Below are positions 32,801-40,795 of a DNA stretch of 64,000 bases, piece by piece. How positions within the stretch are numbered: the first letter of the stretch is position 1; every line of letters starts with the position of its first letter. The stretch spans positions 2,953,579 to 3,017,578 of the forward strand of contig NZ_CP031841.1 in the NCBI RefSeq assembly GCF_003432385.1. The letters are read 5' to 3'. The notes under the pieces are model-generated. The model worked only from the letters and a program-made list of their open reading frames with translations. It had not been told where the DNA came from and ran no database searches. The DNA is from Breoghania sp. L-A4 (GTDB lineage Bacteria; Pseudomonadota; Alphaproteobacteria; Rhizobiales; Stappiaceae). The translations under genes and the position numbers were made by a program.

Positions 32801-33055
32801 GGGCAGCGCCCTTGGCGACATCGTCAACACGCCGTTCCCCCGGCCTCGGACTTCACCCTGACGATCCCCGAGATCGCACCCGGCGATACCGCGCGGACTC
32901 GATTCTGGGCGCTGGTGCTCACCTACACGAGCAGCCAATCCGCACCGGGCACCAGCGGCGCGGAACTGACCAACCGGGCCGAGGTGACCGGTCAGGGACC
33001 GGAGACCACGCTGATCAACAACACCGTGCAGACTGTTGATGAACTCGAAAACTGA
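29857..33055 (+). CDS. Secreted metzincin-like protein with DUF11 repeats, two frame breaks
   Basis: The repaired product is 1066 aa. It has a signal peptide (MVSRSRNTILLPLAFAAS, cleavage after SARA), a beta-rich N-terminal part and calcium-type motifs DSDGDGLPNIWE and DIDGNGLTDFYE. The zinc motif at 31158-31190, HEVGHNLSLDH, is followed by a Met-turn in SIMNYALVPFG, so a metzincin protease is likely. Further on lie DUF11-type domains (KTVDAELVMAGQPLTYEITV, TNQGPNSALEV; a second begins DLAITKTSVVYP). The frame is lost at CCCC 30703-30706 and at C5 32837-32841; one C added to each restores it. A good AGGAGA ribosome site precedes the ATG. Confidence 0.8.
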
Positions 33056-33099
33056 TCGAATCGATCTCAACAAAGCATCACGAAACTGGAGAATTCGAC

Positions 33100-33432
33100 A
33101 TGGATCTGATGCGAAACTCGAACTGGAAAATCGATTGCGCGCGCCTCTTTGGCGGCGTCGTCATCGCCGCGGCGCTCTGCGCCCCGGCGGGCGCGCAACA
33201 GGTGCGGGAGCGCAATGCCGGCAACGTTCGGCTCGCTCCGGCGGATTGCACGCAGATCACCGAACAGGTGTTCGCGCGGCTGGAAAAGGCGGATGCAGAG
33301 TTGAAACAGGCGCAAGACGCGCCCGGAACCGACGCCGTGCGAACGCGGCTGCTGGCGCGGGTCGTCGCCGAACCGAACGCCTCAGGCGCTCTGGCGAAGC
33401 TGACCGAGTGTCTCGCACACAGAGTCCAATAG
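33100..33432 (+). CDS. Small secreted hypothetical protein
   Basis: 110-aa protein with a signal peptide (FGGVVIAAALCAPAGAQQ) and a short helical mature part containing two cysteines (DCTQITEQVFARLEKAD and TECLAHRVQ). A start at ATG 33109 is also possible. It begins 45 bp after the metzincin/DUF11 gene and may be co-transcribed with it. Not recognised. Confidence 0.65.
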   Translation: MDLMRNSNWKIDCARLFGGVVIAAALCAPAGAQQVRERNAGNVRLAPADCTQITEQVFARLEKADAELKQAQDAPGTDAVRTRLLARVVAEPNASGALAKLTECLAHRVQ

Positions 33433-33515
33433 CTGGCGACACAACAAGATGGCGCGCCAGCGCATTGTTTCTGAAGACATTGCTGTGACCGGGCCGGAGC
33501 CCCGTCAAGAGATCT

Positions 33516-33758
33516 TCAGGTCGTTGCTTTTGCGACGCGCTTTGGCTTCTTGGCCTTGGCGGCTGCCTTCTCGGCGGCGACCTTCTCAGCGACGATGAGG
33601 TCTTCGGCTTCCTTGGCCAGCCGCAGCGCCTTCAGCTTCGCCATCTGCGCGGTGCGATCCCGGCGGATCTTTTCGTCTTCCTGCAGAACGCGGTCGGCCT
33701 TCTTCTGAGTCGCCGCGAATTTCTCTTCGGCCTTCGATTTGGCGGATATCTGCATCAT
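33516..33758 (-). CDS. Small basic coiled-coil protein
   Basis: 80-aa, highly charged, lysine/alanine-rich protein predicted to be one long helix (KAEEKFAATQKKADRVLQED, LAKEAEDLIVAEKVAAEKAA, AKAKKPKRVAKATT). Composition and reading frame support coding; a similar small protein is frequent in the order. No known domain. Confidence 0.7.
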   Translation of the reverse strand: MMQISAKSKAEEKFAATQKKADRVLQEDEKIRRDRTAQMAKLKALRLAKEAEDLIVAEKVAAEKAAAKAKKPKRVAKATT

Positions 33759-34180
33759 TTCAATTCCTTGTCATTGCATGGAATGCCGTGCGGCTCCTGC
33801 CGCGTCGCCCGCCACGAGGGTCCATCTCATCCGACCCGGGATCATGAGCCCGCCGGACCGGCGCCTCGGACGGCCGCTGCTGTGGCGCTCAGGCATGTCT
33901 TCCGGCAGCCGATAGAACCGGCTTGCACAGTGAATTCGATGAAAAGCGCCCGGCATTGTGGCGCAGCGATGGGTCATGCGACCTTGAAACCGGCGAAGAC
34001 GGGGGTGATGACGAACCGCTGCGCGCCCTTTCGGGCTGTGACCGCGCCGCATCGGCACCAGTGTCTGTGCCCGATACCAAACGACGTGTGCCGTCGTTCG
34101 CTGTATCCGGACTTGTCGCGCCGCCATTCAGCGCCGCGCCGCGACCAGGTCTGAGAACCCAGCCGAAAAATCTTGAGGAA
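33759..34180. other. Gene-free stretch
   Basis: No reading frame here has recognisable homology or normal composition; the overlapping frames are arginine-rich shadows. I see no RNA gene or clear repeat. It lies between the coiled-coil ORF and the cspA terminator. Confidence 0.5.
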
Positions 34181-34220
34181 CCGCCGCCCCGGGCCGGACG
34201 GATGTCCAGCGGGGCGGCGG
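34181..34220 (-). terminator. Terminator hairpin of cspA
   Basis: CCGCCGCCCC and GGGGCGGCGG form a perfect 10-bp stem with a smaller GGAC/GTCC stem inside the 20-base loop. It starts 10 bases past the cspA stop. On the cspA strand it is followed by TTCCTCAAGATTTTT. Confidence 0.8.
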
Positions 34221-34230
34221 AAATGTCGTA

Positions 34231-34440
34231 TTAGTCGACCACAGAGAGGTTCTCGGCGGAAGACTTGCCATCGCGGCCAGCCTGCAGCTCGTAAGAAACC
34301 TTCTGGCCTTCGTTCAGCGTGCTCAGGCCGGCGCGTTCAACGGCCGAGATGTGCACGAAAGCGTCCTTGGAGCCATCTTCCGGCTCAATAAAACCGAAGC
34401 CTTTGGTGGCATTGAAAAATTTCACGGTGCCAGTCGTCAT
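34231..34440 (-). CDS. cspA: Cold-shock protein
   Basis: 69-aa single cold-shock domain, an RNA chaperone. Both RNA-binding motifs are present: GFGFIEPED (RNP1-like) and DAFVHISAV (RNP2), after [13 protein letters not shown]. It has its own terminator and a long leader of about 140 bases with a stem-loop, which suggests post-transcriptional cold control. Confidence 0.95.
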   Translation of the reverse strand: MTTGTVKFFNATKGFGFIEPEDGSKDAFVHISAVERAGLSTLNEGQKVSYELQAGRDGKSSAENLSVVD

Positions 34441-34579
34441 TGTAGTAATCCCGATACATAGCTAGTGGTCCGCGCAGCACACCATGCGCCGCGGCGGTCA
34501 GTCTGACGTTCACATATCTCGGGAAAACAGCTAGCCGGCGAACCGGCTATTCAACTTAACCAAATAAATGCTTCACGTG
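34441..34579 (-). promoter_or_regulatory. Long 5' leader of cspA with stem-loop
   Basis: The leader between the predicted start of transcription and the cspA ATG is about 140 bases. It includes TAGCCGG-CGAA-CCGGCTA (34532-34549), a perfect 7-bp stem with a tetraloop. Long structured leaders are characteristic of thermally regulated cspA mRNAs; temperature sensing is inferred. Confidence 0.55.
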
Positions 34580-34585
34580 TCTAAC

Positions 34586-34613
34586 TACATAGAGATTTCC
34601 GCCGAAAAGTCAA
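34586..34613 (-). promoter_or_regulatory. Candidate promoter for cspA
   Basis: On the minus strand TTGACT (34608-34613) and TATGTA (34586-34591) are separated by 16 bases. The surrounding DNA is AT-rich, in contrast to the flanks. Confidence 0.6.
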
Positions 34614-34965
34614 TAACCTAAGCGCGGCCGTTGAAGTGAAGGCGCGCATTTGCACACGCGCACACCATGCAATCGCCTGCCCGACAACCCCGATTGAAGA
34701 ACAGGAACAAGGCGCTAGACAGCGCGTTCCGCATCGGACGCCAACGAGAAGTCCGGGCATTTTCGCGCGAAAAAAACGTATCAATTCGCAAAGCCCGCGC
34801 CCCGGCCGGCCGCCAACCGGGGGTCGAATGCGATTGTGCGGCGAAGATCGCCACGACCTTTTGCCGAAACGGCCAACCTCAGGTGCGCCGAGCCACGTCT
34901 CTGGAACGCCGGGCAATCGCCAAGACACCGACCGACCCGATTCCCGACACGCGACGGAGACTGGG
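34614..34965. other. Gene-free stretch between eipB and the cspA promoter
   Basis: About 350 bp with only shadow ORFs. No terminator with a T-run was seen after eipB and no RNA gene was recognised. Confidence 0.45.
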
Positions 34966-35841
34966 TCACTCCGCGGCGCGGCAGTCGTCCTCGTCGAAAA
35001 ACTCGATCTCTGCCAGGCGCCCGTTGATGGAGTAGCTGCCATAATCGAAGTGCAGCTTGCGCATGATGCCGTTGTCGTAAAGCAGGCCGGACATCTGATA
35101 GGCCGGCCCGGTCTCTTCCATACGACTGTTGGCGTCGAAATAGCTGAAGACCACCGGCCATGCCGTGGCCGCTTTGATCATCCCCACGGCCGCGCTGTCG
35201 TCCTCGCCCGGATCGGTCGCATCCGCATGCGCCTCGCCGATCACAGTGGTGACGGGCGACACGGTCTCGCCGTTCTCCGAACCGTCGAAGACATCAACCT
35301 GCACGAAATGCTCGCCCTTGCGGGCCGCCGCGATGACGGTGCGCATGTGTTCGTTCGGAAACAGCACCGGAATTTCGATTTCGATGGATTTTTCGCTCGG
35401 CCGCTCCAGATCAACCCGCGACACCGCACCCGAACGCTCGGCCCGGCCGCGGATGTCTTCCATCTCCTGACCGTTGACCAATGTGCGCTGGACGAAGTCA
35501 AACGCATCGTTGAACTCGAAGGTGGAGCTTTGCAGATCGGTGATCACCGACTTGCCGCTGCTGTCGTGCGACCGGGTCACAAAACGCAGCGTTTCGCTGT
35601 AGCCGTCGCAGGCGTTGCCGACGGATTCGAACACGATTCGCCCGCTGAGCGCTGAGATGCCGCTGCCCTCGTCCTCGTCGAGCGAAAGATCGTACACCGC
35701 GCGATGAGCGGTCAGAGCGACGCCGTCGCCCACGCGCGACAATCCGGCCTGGGCGGCGTCGGCGCCGAGGCTCGTGAACAGCCCGATCGACAGGGCGGTC
35801 AGCGCGACGCTTGCGCGGCAATCAACAAAATGCGGCAGCAC
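34966..35841 (-). CDS. eipB: Cell envelope integrity protein EipB (DUF1849)
   Basis: 291-aa periplasmic protein. A signal peptide (VALTALSIGLFTSLGADAAQ) precedes the DUF1849 domain, with HRAVYDLSL near the start, GNACDGYSETLRFVTRS, the central SGKSVITDLQSSTFEFND and a C-terminal Cys in DEDDCRAAE. The two cysteines correspond to the disulfide described for Brucella EipB. In that organism the protein supports envelope integrity; the role here is by homology. Confidence 0.9.
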   Translation of the reverse strand: MLPHFVDCRASVALTALSIGLFTSLGADAAQAGLSRVGDGVALTAHRAVYDLSLDEDEGSGISALSGRIVFESVGNACDGYSETLRFVTRSHDSSGKSVITDLQSSTFEFNDAFDFVQRTLVNGQEMEDIRGRAERSGAVSRVDLERPSEKSIEIEIPVLFPNEHMRTVIAAARKGEHFVQVDVFDGSENGETVSPVTTVIGEAHADATDPGEDDSAAVGMIKAATAWPVVFSYFDANSRMEETGPAYQMSGLLYDNGIMRKLHFDYGSYSINGRLAEIEFFDEDDCRAAE

Positions 35842-36058
35842 GTTTGGCCCTCACAACTGGCATGACAGGAACGCCGTATCGGCATTCCGTGAACTCAACG
35901 GGATATGTACACGCCCGGCCCGCTGCGACTCAACACAAACCGTCGCCAAGCACGATAGCCCGGTTGCCGCGACTGACAAATTGCGCCAATCTCGCCGCGC
36001 AGCGGGGAGCTTGCCCTGCCCGCGAGACTACCACGACGCCCACATCAGGAGATAGCCC

Positions 36059-36523
36059 ATGGCCGGCACCATCGACGCGCGCCTGCAAGCGCTGAACATC
36101 ACCTTGCCGAGCCCGGCGGCGCCCGCCGCCAACTATGTGCCCTATGTGATCAGCGGCAAACACCTTTTCGTTTCCGGCCAGCTGCCGATGGGGCCGGACG
36201 GCATCCAGTTCAAAGGCATCTGCGGCGACACGCTGGACGCCGCCGACGGGCAGCGGGCGGCGCGGCTGTGCGCGATCAACATCCTCGCGCAGGCCCGCGC
36301 GGCGACGGGGGATCTCGACAAGATTGCCCGTCTGGTAAAGCTCGGCGGCTTCGTCGCCTCCACGCCCGATTTCACCGAGCAGCCCGCCGTGATCAACGGC
36401 GCGTCCGACCTGATGGCGGAGGTTCTGGGCGAAAAGGGCCAGCATGCGCGCGCGGCTGTCGGCGTCGCCGCCCTGCCCTTTGGCGTTGCGGTTGAGATCG
36501 AAGCCATTTTTGAGCTCGCCTGA
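36059..36523 (+). CDS. RidA family protein
   Basis: 154-aa protein of the YjgF/RidA fold: VISGKHLFVSGQLPMGPDG and the C-terminal VAALPFGVAVEIEAIFELA. The arginine that in true RidA (about position 105, in CVARLP) binds the imine substrate is replaced by alanine (GVAALP), so deaminase activity toward 2-aminoacrylate is doubtful. The gene precedes the glycerophosphodiesterase by 29 bp, a pairing common in the order. Confidence 0.9.
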   Translation: MAGTIDARLQALNITLPSPAAPAANYVPYVISGKHLFVSGQLPMGPDGIQFKGICGDTLDAADGQRAARLCAINILAQARAATGDLDKIARLVKLGGFVASTPDFTEQPAVINGASDLMAEVLGEKGQHARAAVGVAALPFGVAVEIEAIFELA

Positions 36524-36552
36524 CACCGCGACCGGACGCAACGGACCACACC

Positions 36553-37314
36553 ATGGCATCGCTCGACTGGCTCACCGCCAGGCCCATCGCCCATCGCGGC
36601 TACCACAATGCGGCCGCCGGGCGGATTGAAAACACACGATCCGCGGTATCGGCAGCGATCGAGCGCAATTTCGCCATTGAGGTCGATGTCCAGGAAACCG
36701 CAGATCACCAGGCGCTGGTCTTCCACGATAACTCACTCGACCGCCTGGTCTTCGAAAGCGGCCCTGTCCGCAAGCACGCGCTCGCCGAGCTGAAACGTAT
36801 GCGCATGCGCGGCACCGACGATCCCATGTGGGATCTCGACGACTTGTTGGCATTGGTCACAGGGCGCGTGCCACTGGTCATCGAAATCAAGACCCTGTGT
36901 GTGCGCGACGGCCAGAAAGCCTTCGTCACCGGCATTGCCGACAGGCTGAAACATTACGCCGGACCGGTGGCGGTGAAGTCCTTCGATCCCGACATGCTGG
37001 AAATCCTGCGCGCCCATGCGCCGCAGCTCACCCGCGGCATCGTCGCCGAGGACACACGGACCGACCCCTTCTGGAAACGCTTCAGCGTCATGGAACGCTT
37101 CGCCCTGCGCAACCTGCTGCATTACCCGCGCACCCGGCCGCACTTCATCTCGTATGGCGTCAAGTCCCTGCCCGCCCCCGCGCCGTGGTTCTTCCGCAAG
37201 ATCCTCGGCGTGCCGGTGATCACCTGGACGGTGCGCGACGCGCAAGACCGGCTCATTGCCAGTCTGAACGCCGACCAGATCGTCTTTGAGGGGTTTGATC
37301 CGGACACCGCCTGA
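36553..37314 (+). CDS. Glycerophosphodiester phosphodiesterase family protein
   Basis: 253-aa TIM-barrel phosphodiesterase. Catalytic signatures: PIAHRGYHN (His), IENTRSAVSAAIE, AIEVDVQETADHQALVFHDN (Glu/Asp metal ligands and second His) and LVIEIKT. No signal peptide, so probably cytoplasmic. It hydrolyses glycerophosphodiesters to glycerol 3-phosphate and an alcohol; substrate preference unknown. Confidence 0.92.
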   Translation: MASLDWLTARPIAHRGYHNAAAGRIENTRSAVSAAIERNFAIEVDVQETADHQALVFHDNSLDRLVFESGPVRKHALAELKRMRMRGTDDPMWDLDDLLALVTGRVPLVIEIKTLCVRDGQKAFVTGIADRLKHYAGPVAVKSFDPDMLEILRAHAPQLTRGIVAEDTRTDPFWKRFSVMERFALRNLLHYPRTRPHFISYGVKSLPAPAPWFFRKILGVPVITWTVRDAQDRLIASLNADQIVFEGFDPDTA

Positions 37315-37415
37315 TCCAGGGCCGCGACACGCATTCGCCGCTTGAGGAATCCACTGGCTTGACCGATGCTGGAGAGCCTCATTGTCGACATGTCCCTCCT
37401 CCAGACCAGCGTACA

Positions 37416-38653
37416 ATGAACGAACAAGCCGAATTCATCATCCGCGTCGCCGCATCGCTGGCCGACGTACCGGCAGACGATTGGGACCGGCTGGCCAACC
37501 CCGGCTGGCGGCTGGGTCCGCGCGGCGCGCTTGAGCCCTTGCGCGCGGCGGGTGAAACGGCGCCAACGGTTCCGTTCAACCCCTTTATTTCGCACAGTTT
37601 TCTGCTGGCTCTGGAAGAATCGGACTGCGCGGTCGCGCGCACCGGCTGGCTCGGCCAGCACCTGCTGCTGCAAGATCCCCAGGGCCGCACCATCGGCGCC
37701 GCGCCGTGCTATCTGAAAAATCACAGCCAGGGCGAATATGTCTTCGATCACGGCTGGGCGGATGCATTTGAGCGCGCGGGTGGCAACTATTATCCCAAGC
37801 TGCAGGTCAGCGTGCCCTTCACACCGGCCACAGGCAGACGACTGTTCGTCGACAGTTCATTGAATCATGACGCCGGCCGCCAGGCGCTGGGCGCGGGCCT
37901 CACCCAGCTCTGCGCGCGTCATGGGCCTCGTCCGCGCATGCAACATTCCTGCCCGAAGACGACGCGCGCGCATTGGCCGATATGGGCTATCTGCTGCGCC
38001 GTGACCAGCAGTTCCACTGGCACAACGACGGCTATGGCACTTATGAGGACTTTCTCTCCGCCCTCGCCTCACGCAAGCGCAAGACCCTGCGCAAGGAACG
38101 GCGCGCGGCGCTGTCCTCCGGCCTCACCATCGAATGGCTAACGGGATCCGACATCACCGAAGCGCATTGGGATGCTTTCTACGGCTTCTACATGGACACG
38201 GGCGCCCGCAAATGGGGCCGGCCCTACCTGAACCGCACATTCTTCTCGCTGCTGGGCGAAAAGCTGGGAGAGCGCACGCTCTTGATGTTCGCCAACCGGG
38301 AGGGAAAGCCGGTCGCGGGCGCGCTCAACATGATCGGATCTGACACGCTGTACGGCCGCTACTGGGGCTGCTCGGAGGATCACCCGTTCCTGCATTTCGA
38401 GCTCTGCTATCACCAGGCCATCGACTACGCGATCGCCCATGGGCTCAAGCACGTCGAGGCCGGCGCTCAGGGCGAACACAAGCTGGCGCGCGGCTACGTG
38501 CCCACCGCCACCTGGTCCGCGCACTGGATCGCCCATCCGGGACTGCGCGAGGCTATCGCCGACTATCTGGAGCGCGAACGCCAGGCGGTCGCCTTCGAGC
38601 AGGAGTTCCTGACCGAACACGCGCCGTTCAGGAAGGCGGAGCAAGGCTCGTAG
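37416..38653 (+). CDS. DUF482 GNAT/FemAB-like acyltransferase, frame break
   Basis: The repaired product is 412 aa and belongs to the DUF482 (COG3146) group of FemAB/GNAT-like proteins. Family segments: FNPFISHSFLLALEESDCA, YVFDHGWADAFERAGGNYYP, YPKLQVSVPFTPATGRRL, FHWHNDGYGTYEDFL, SRKRKTLRKERR and EAGAQGEHKLARGYVP. The frame is lost after LCARHG; one G added to GGG at 37923-37925 continues as GASSAHATFLPED. Predicted to transfer an aminoacyl or acyl group; substrate unknown. Confidence 0.87.
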
Positions 38654-38766
38654 GATGTTGCCCTGTCATCGCGCGCCTTCGACCGCCAACGTTGGTCCGG
38701 AAAATAGACAAGTCTGCGGCGGTCGGGTATTCAACGAAGCCCCCACAACTGCCGATGGACCCGACC

Positions 38767-39207
38767 ATGACCGCCCCCGCTTATGACGACCAGAACGTGT
38801 TTGCGAAAATCCTGCGCGATGAATTGCCGTGCAATCGCATCTACGAGGACGACAAGACGCTGGCCATCATGGACATCATGCCGCGCGGCGACGGGCATGT
38901 GCTGGTGCTTCCCAAGGCCGCCTCGCGCAACATTCTCGACATCGAGGCCGGCGATCTGCACGCGGTGATGGACACGGTCCAGCTCATTGCCCGCGCCGTG
39001 GTCAAGGCGTTCGACGCGGACGGCACCACGATCCAGCAGTTTTCCGAACCCGCCGGCGGTCAGGTTGTGTTCCACACGCATGTGCACGTGATTCCGCGCT
39101 TCGACGATGTGCCGCTTCGCCCGCACACGGGCGACATGGCCGATCAGGACGTACTCGCCGAACAGGCGGAGAAAATCCGCGCGGTGCTGAGTGAGGGCTA
39201 CGCATAA
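38767..39207 (+). CDS. HIT family protein
   Basis: 146-aa histidine-triad hydrolase or transferase. The triad is HTHVHVIPRF (HxHxH); the N-terminal part has FAKILRDELPCNRIYEDDKT. A second ATG at 38755 is an alternative start. HIT proteins cleave nucleoside phosphoramidates; the physiological substrate is unknown. Confidence 0.93.
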   Translation: MTAPAYDDQNVFAKILRDELPCNRIYEDDKTLAIMDIMPRGDGHVLVLPKAASRNILDIEAGDLHAVMDTVQLIARAVVKAFDADGTTIQQFSEPAGGQVVFHTHVHVIPRFDDVPLRPHTGDMADQDVLAEQAEKIRAVLSEGYA

Positions 39208-39243
39208 CGCGGCGGTGCGCAAACGCTTTCGGGCGTTGTTCTG

Positions 39244-39511
39244 GAGCGTTTCCTTGTTAAATGGAATCAATTCTGTTGGTCCAAACCGGTTCGATCCGCG
39301 AGGAAACGGGCGAACGGCGTAGCCCATGCTACGGCGGAGGCCGTTGACGCGGCGGACGGCCGGTTTCGACCAACCCTTTGGGCGGGATGAATTTTCCCGA
39401 TTATCGGCGAGGCCCGTCTCGGCCATATCCGCGATATGCCCTTCGCCATTCCTCTTGATCCTCGACAAAATTCATCTCCGCAGAATGGTTCCATTTGACA
39501 AGGAAACGCTC
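39244..39511. mobile_element. MITE-like palindromic element, 268 bp
   Basis: Terminal inverted repeats: GAGCGTTTCCTTGTTAAATG at the left end and, read from the right on the other strand, GAGCGTTTCCTTGTCAAATG, continuing as GGAATCA(A)TTCTG versus GGAACCATTCTG. The interior contains a further nested pair, TTGGTCCAAACCGG against TTGGTCGAAACCGG, and the palindrome CGTAGCCCATGCTACG. It encodes no plausible protein. Its right edge overlaps the azlD stop by one base. I found no second copy in the window and no clear target duplication. Confidence 0.7.
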
Positions 39512-39879
39512 TAAGTCCCCGACACGCCGCCCAAAACATACCAACCGCCGATCAGCACAACTTCGGCGGCGGCGATGCCGACGAGCACCCGCTCGCGGGC
39601 CAGCTTGAACGCCGCGAATCCGATCACCACCGCGGCGATGCGCAGAGGCGGCGGACTGTCGGCCAAGACGCCGGTAGGAAACAGCAGCAGCCGCGCGATC
39701 ACGCCGGCGACCAGCGCCGTCGCCACGGCGCGCACCCAGACGAGAATCTCGCTGTCTTCCTGCAGCTTCCCGGCCAGAATCACGCCGAGAAACCGCCAGA
39801 TGTCGGTGGGAAACCAGCCCGCGATCAGGATCACGACATAGGGCCACAGCCAGCCGAACGTCTCCACTCCACCGCTCAT
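39511..39879 (-). CDS. azlD: AzlD domain protein
   Basis: 122-aa membrane protein with about four hydrophobic segments (WPYVVILIAGWFPTDIWRFL; ALVAGVIARLLLFP), the small partner of AzlC in branched-chain amino acid export (AzlCD/BrnFE-like). ATG 39879 overlaps the end of azlC by four bases. The stop TAG shares its last base with the right end of the MITE-like element. Confidence 0.85.
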   Translation of the reverse strand: MSGGVETFGWLWPYVVILIAGWFPTDIWRFLGVILAGKLQEDSEILVWVRAVATALVAGVIARLLLFPTGVLADSPPPLRIAAVVIGFAAFKLARERVLVGIAAAEVVLIGGWYVLGGVSGT

Positions 39880-40613
39880 ATACCGCGCCTCTTCAGGCGC
39901 ATCGCCGCATAGGCCACCGTGCCGCCGAGCAGGCCGGTCCACAACAGATCGAGACCGGGAAGCCAGAGATAGAAAAGAGGCCCGAGGATCAAGCCGAGAA
40001 CCATGGCCAGCTTGTCGCTAGAGAGTTTCGACGCGGCCCACAGCGACAGCAGGAAATACACCGGGGTCAGGAGAAACAGCCCGCCGGTCAGCAGCACCGG
40101 CAGCGTGCCGATCAGCACATAGGCCGCCGCCGTGATGCATACGTTCACCACCGTCAGCGTCATGGCGAAGCCGGCATAAAACGGCACCCGCGCCTCGCGC
40201 GGCAGCTCCGGCAATCGCATCATCGCGAAAACCCAGCTCGTCACCGCCACGAAGTGCGACAGCGCCAGCAATTGCCAGCGCGGGGTCCTCTCGCCGCGCA
40301 ACACCGGCATCAGGGCCACGGCCATCGGCATCAGCCGCACGGCCGACAGGGCCACGGCGATGGCTGTCGCCAGCAATGGCGTGCCGGCATTGATGGCGCC
40401 GACCAGAACCACCATGCTCGGCAGAGCCCAGACGGTCGCTGTCATGAACAGCGCTTCAGGCAGGGCAATGCCGCTTTCACGCGCCAGTCCCGCAAAGCCG
40501 ATAAAAGCAGCCATGAGAATGAAGGCGGGCACCGAGATGATGCCCGCGGCGCCGCGCCGGTACCAATAAAACGCGCTACCGGCTTGGTCTTGTGGAGAAT
40601 CTTCGGATGTCAT
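39876..40613 (-). CDS. azlC: AzlC family permease
   Basis: 245-aa integral membrane protein with about seven hydrophobic segments. Family features: GIISVPAFILMAAFIGFAGL, NAGTPLLATAIAVALSAVRL and LMPMAVALMPVLRGERTPRW. The large subunit of a branched-chain amino acid exporter or related transporter. It forms a pair with azlD. Confidence 0.88.
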   Translation of the reverse strand: MTSEDSPQDQAGSAFYWYRRGAAGIISVPAFILMAAFIGFAGLARESGIALPEALFMTATVWALPSMVVLVGAINAGTPLLATAIAVALSAVRLMPMAVALMPVLRGERTPRWQLLALSHFVAVTSWVFAMMRLPELPREARVPFYAGFAMTLTVVNVCITAAAYVLIGTLPVLLTGGLFLLTPVYFLLSLWAASKLSSDKLAMVLGLILGPLFYLWLPGLDLLWTGLLGGTVAYAAMRLKRRGI

Positions 40614-40675
40614 TGTGCCGCTGGAGACTCAAGTGAGGTATCCGACGGTACCAAGCCTCGCCGCTCGGCGCCATA

Positions 40676-40770
40676 GCAAGAGGCGCAAGACCGGTCTCCC
40701 AGCCTTGCGCCTCTTGCATGTCCAAGGATGCGTTGCCGCGCGCAGACCGCAGCCGGTGTTCGGCTGCGGT
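40676..40770 (-). terminator. Two strong stem-loops downstream of clpA
   Basis: ACCGCAGCCG-GTGTT-CGGCTGCGGT at 40746-40770 (perfect 10-bp stem) and a perfect 14-bp stem of 40676-40689 with 40704-40717. Both lie just past the clpA stop on the strand it is read from. No T-run follows either, so they may stabilise the mRNA end or work with Rho rather than form classic terminators. Confidence 0.6.
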
Positions 40771-40795
40771 TCCTGACGGCAAGACGCGACGCGTG

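Noticed and set aside
33771-34154. Overlapping ORFs of about 120 codons on both strands
   Set aside because: Arg/His-rich translations without domains, ribosome sites or conserved neighbours; typical GC-rich random frames.
39280-39310. tRNA T-loop-like GGTTCGATCC
   Set aside because: No acceptor stem, D-arm or anticodon arm can be formed around it; it is part of the MITE-like inverted repeat.
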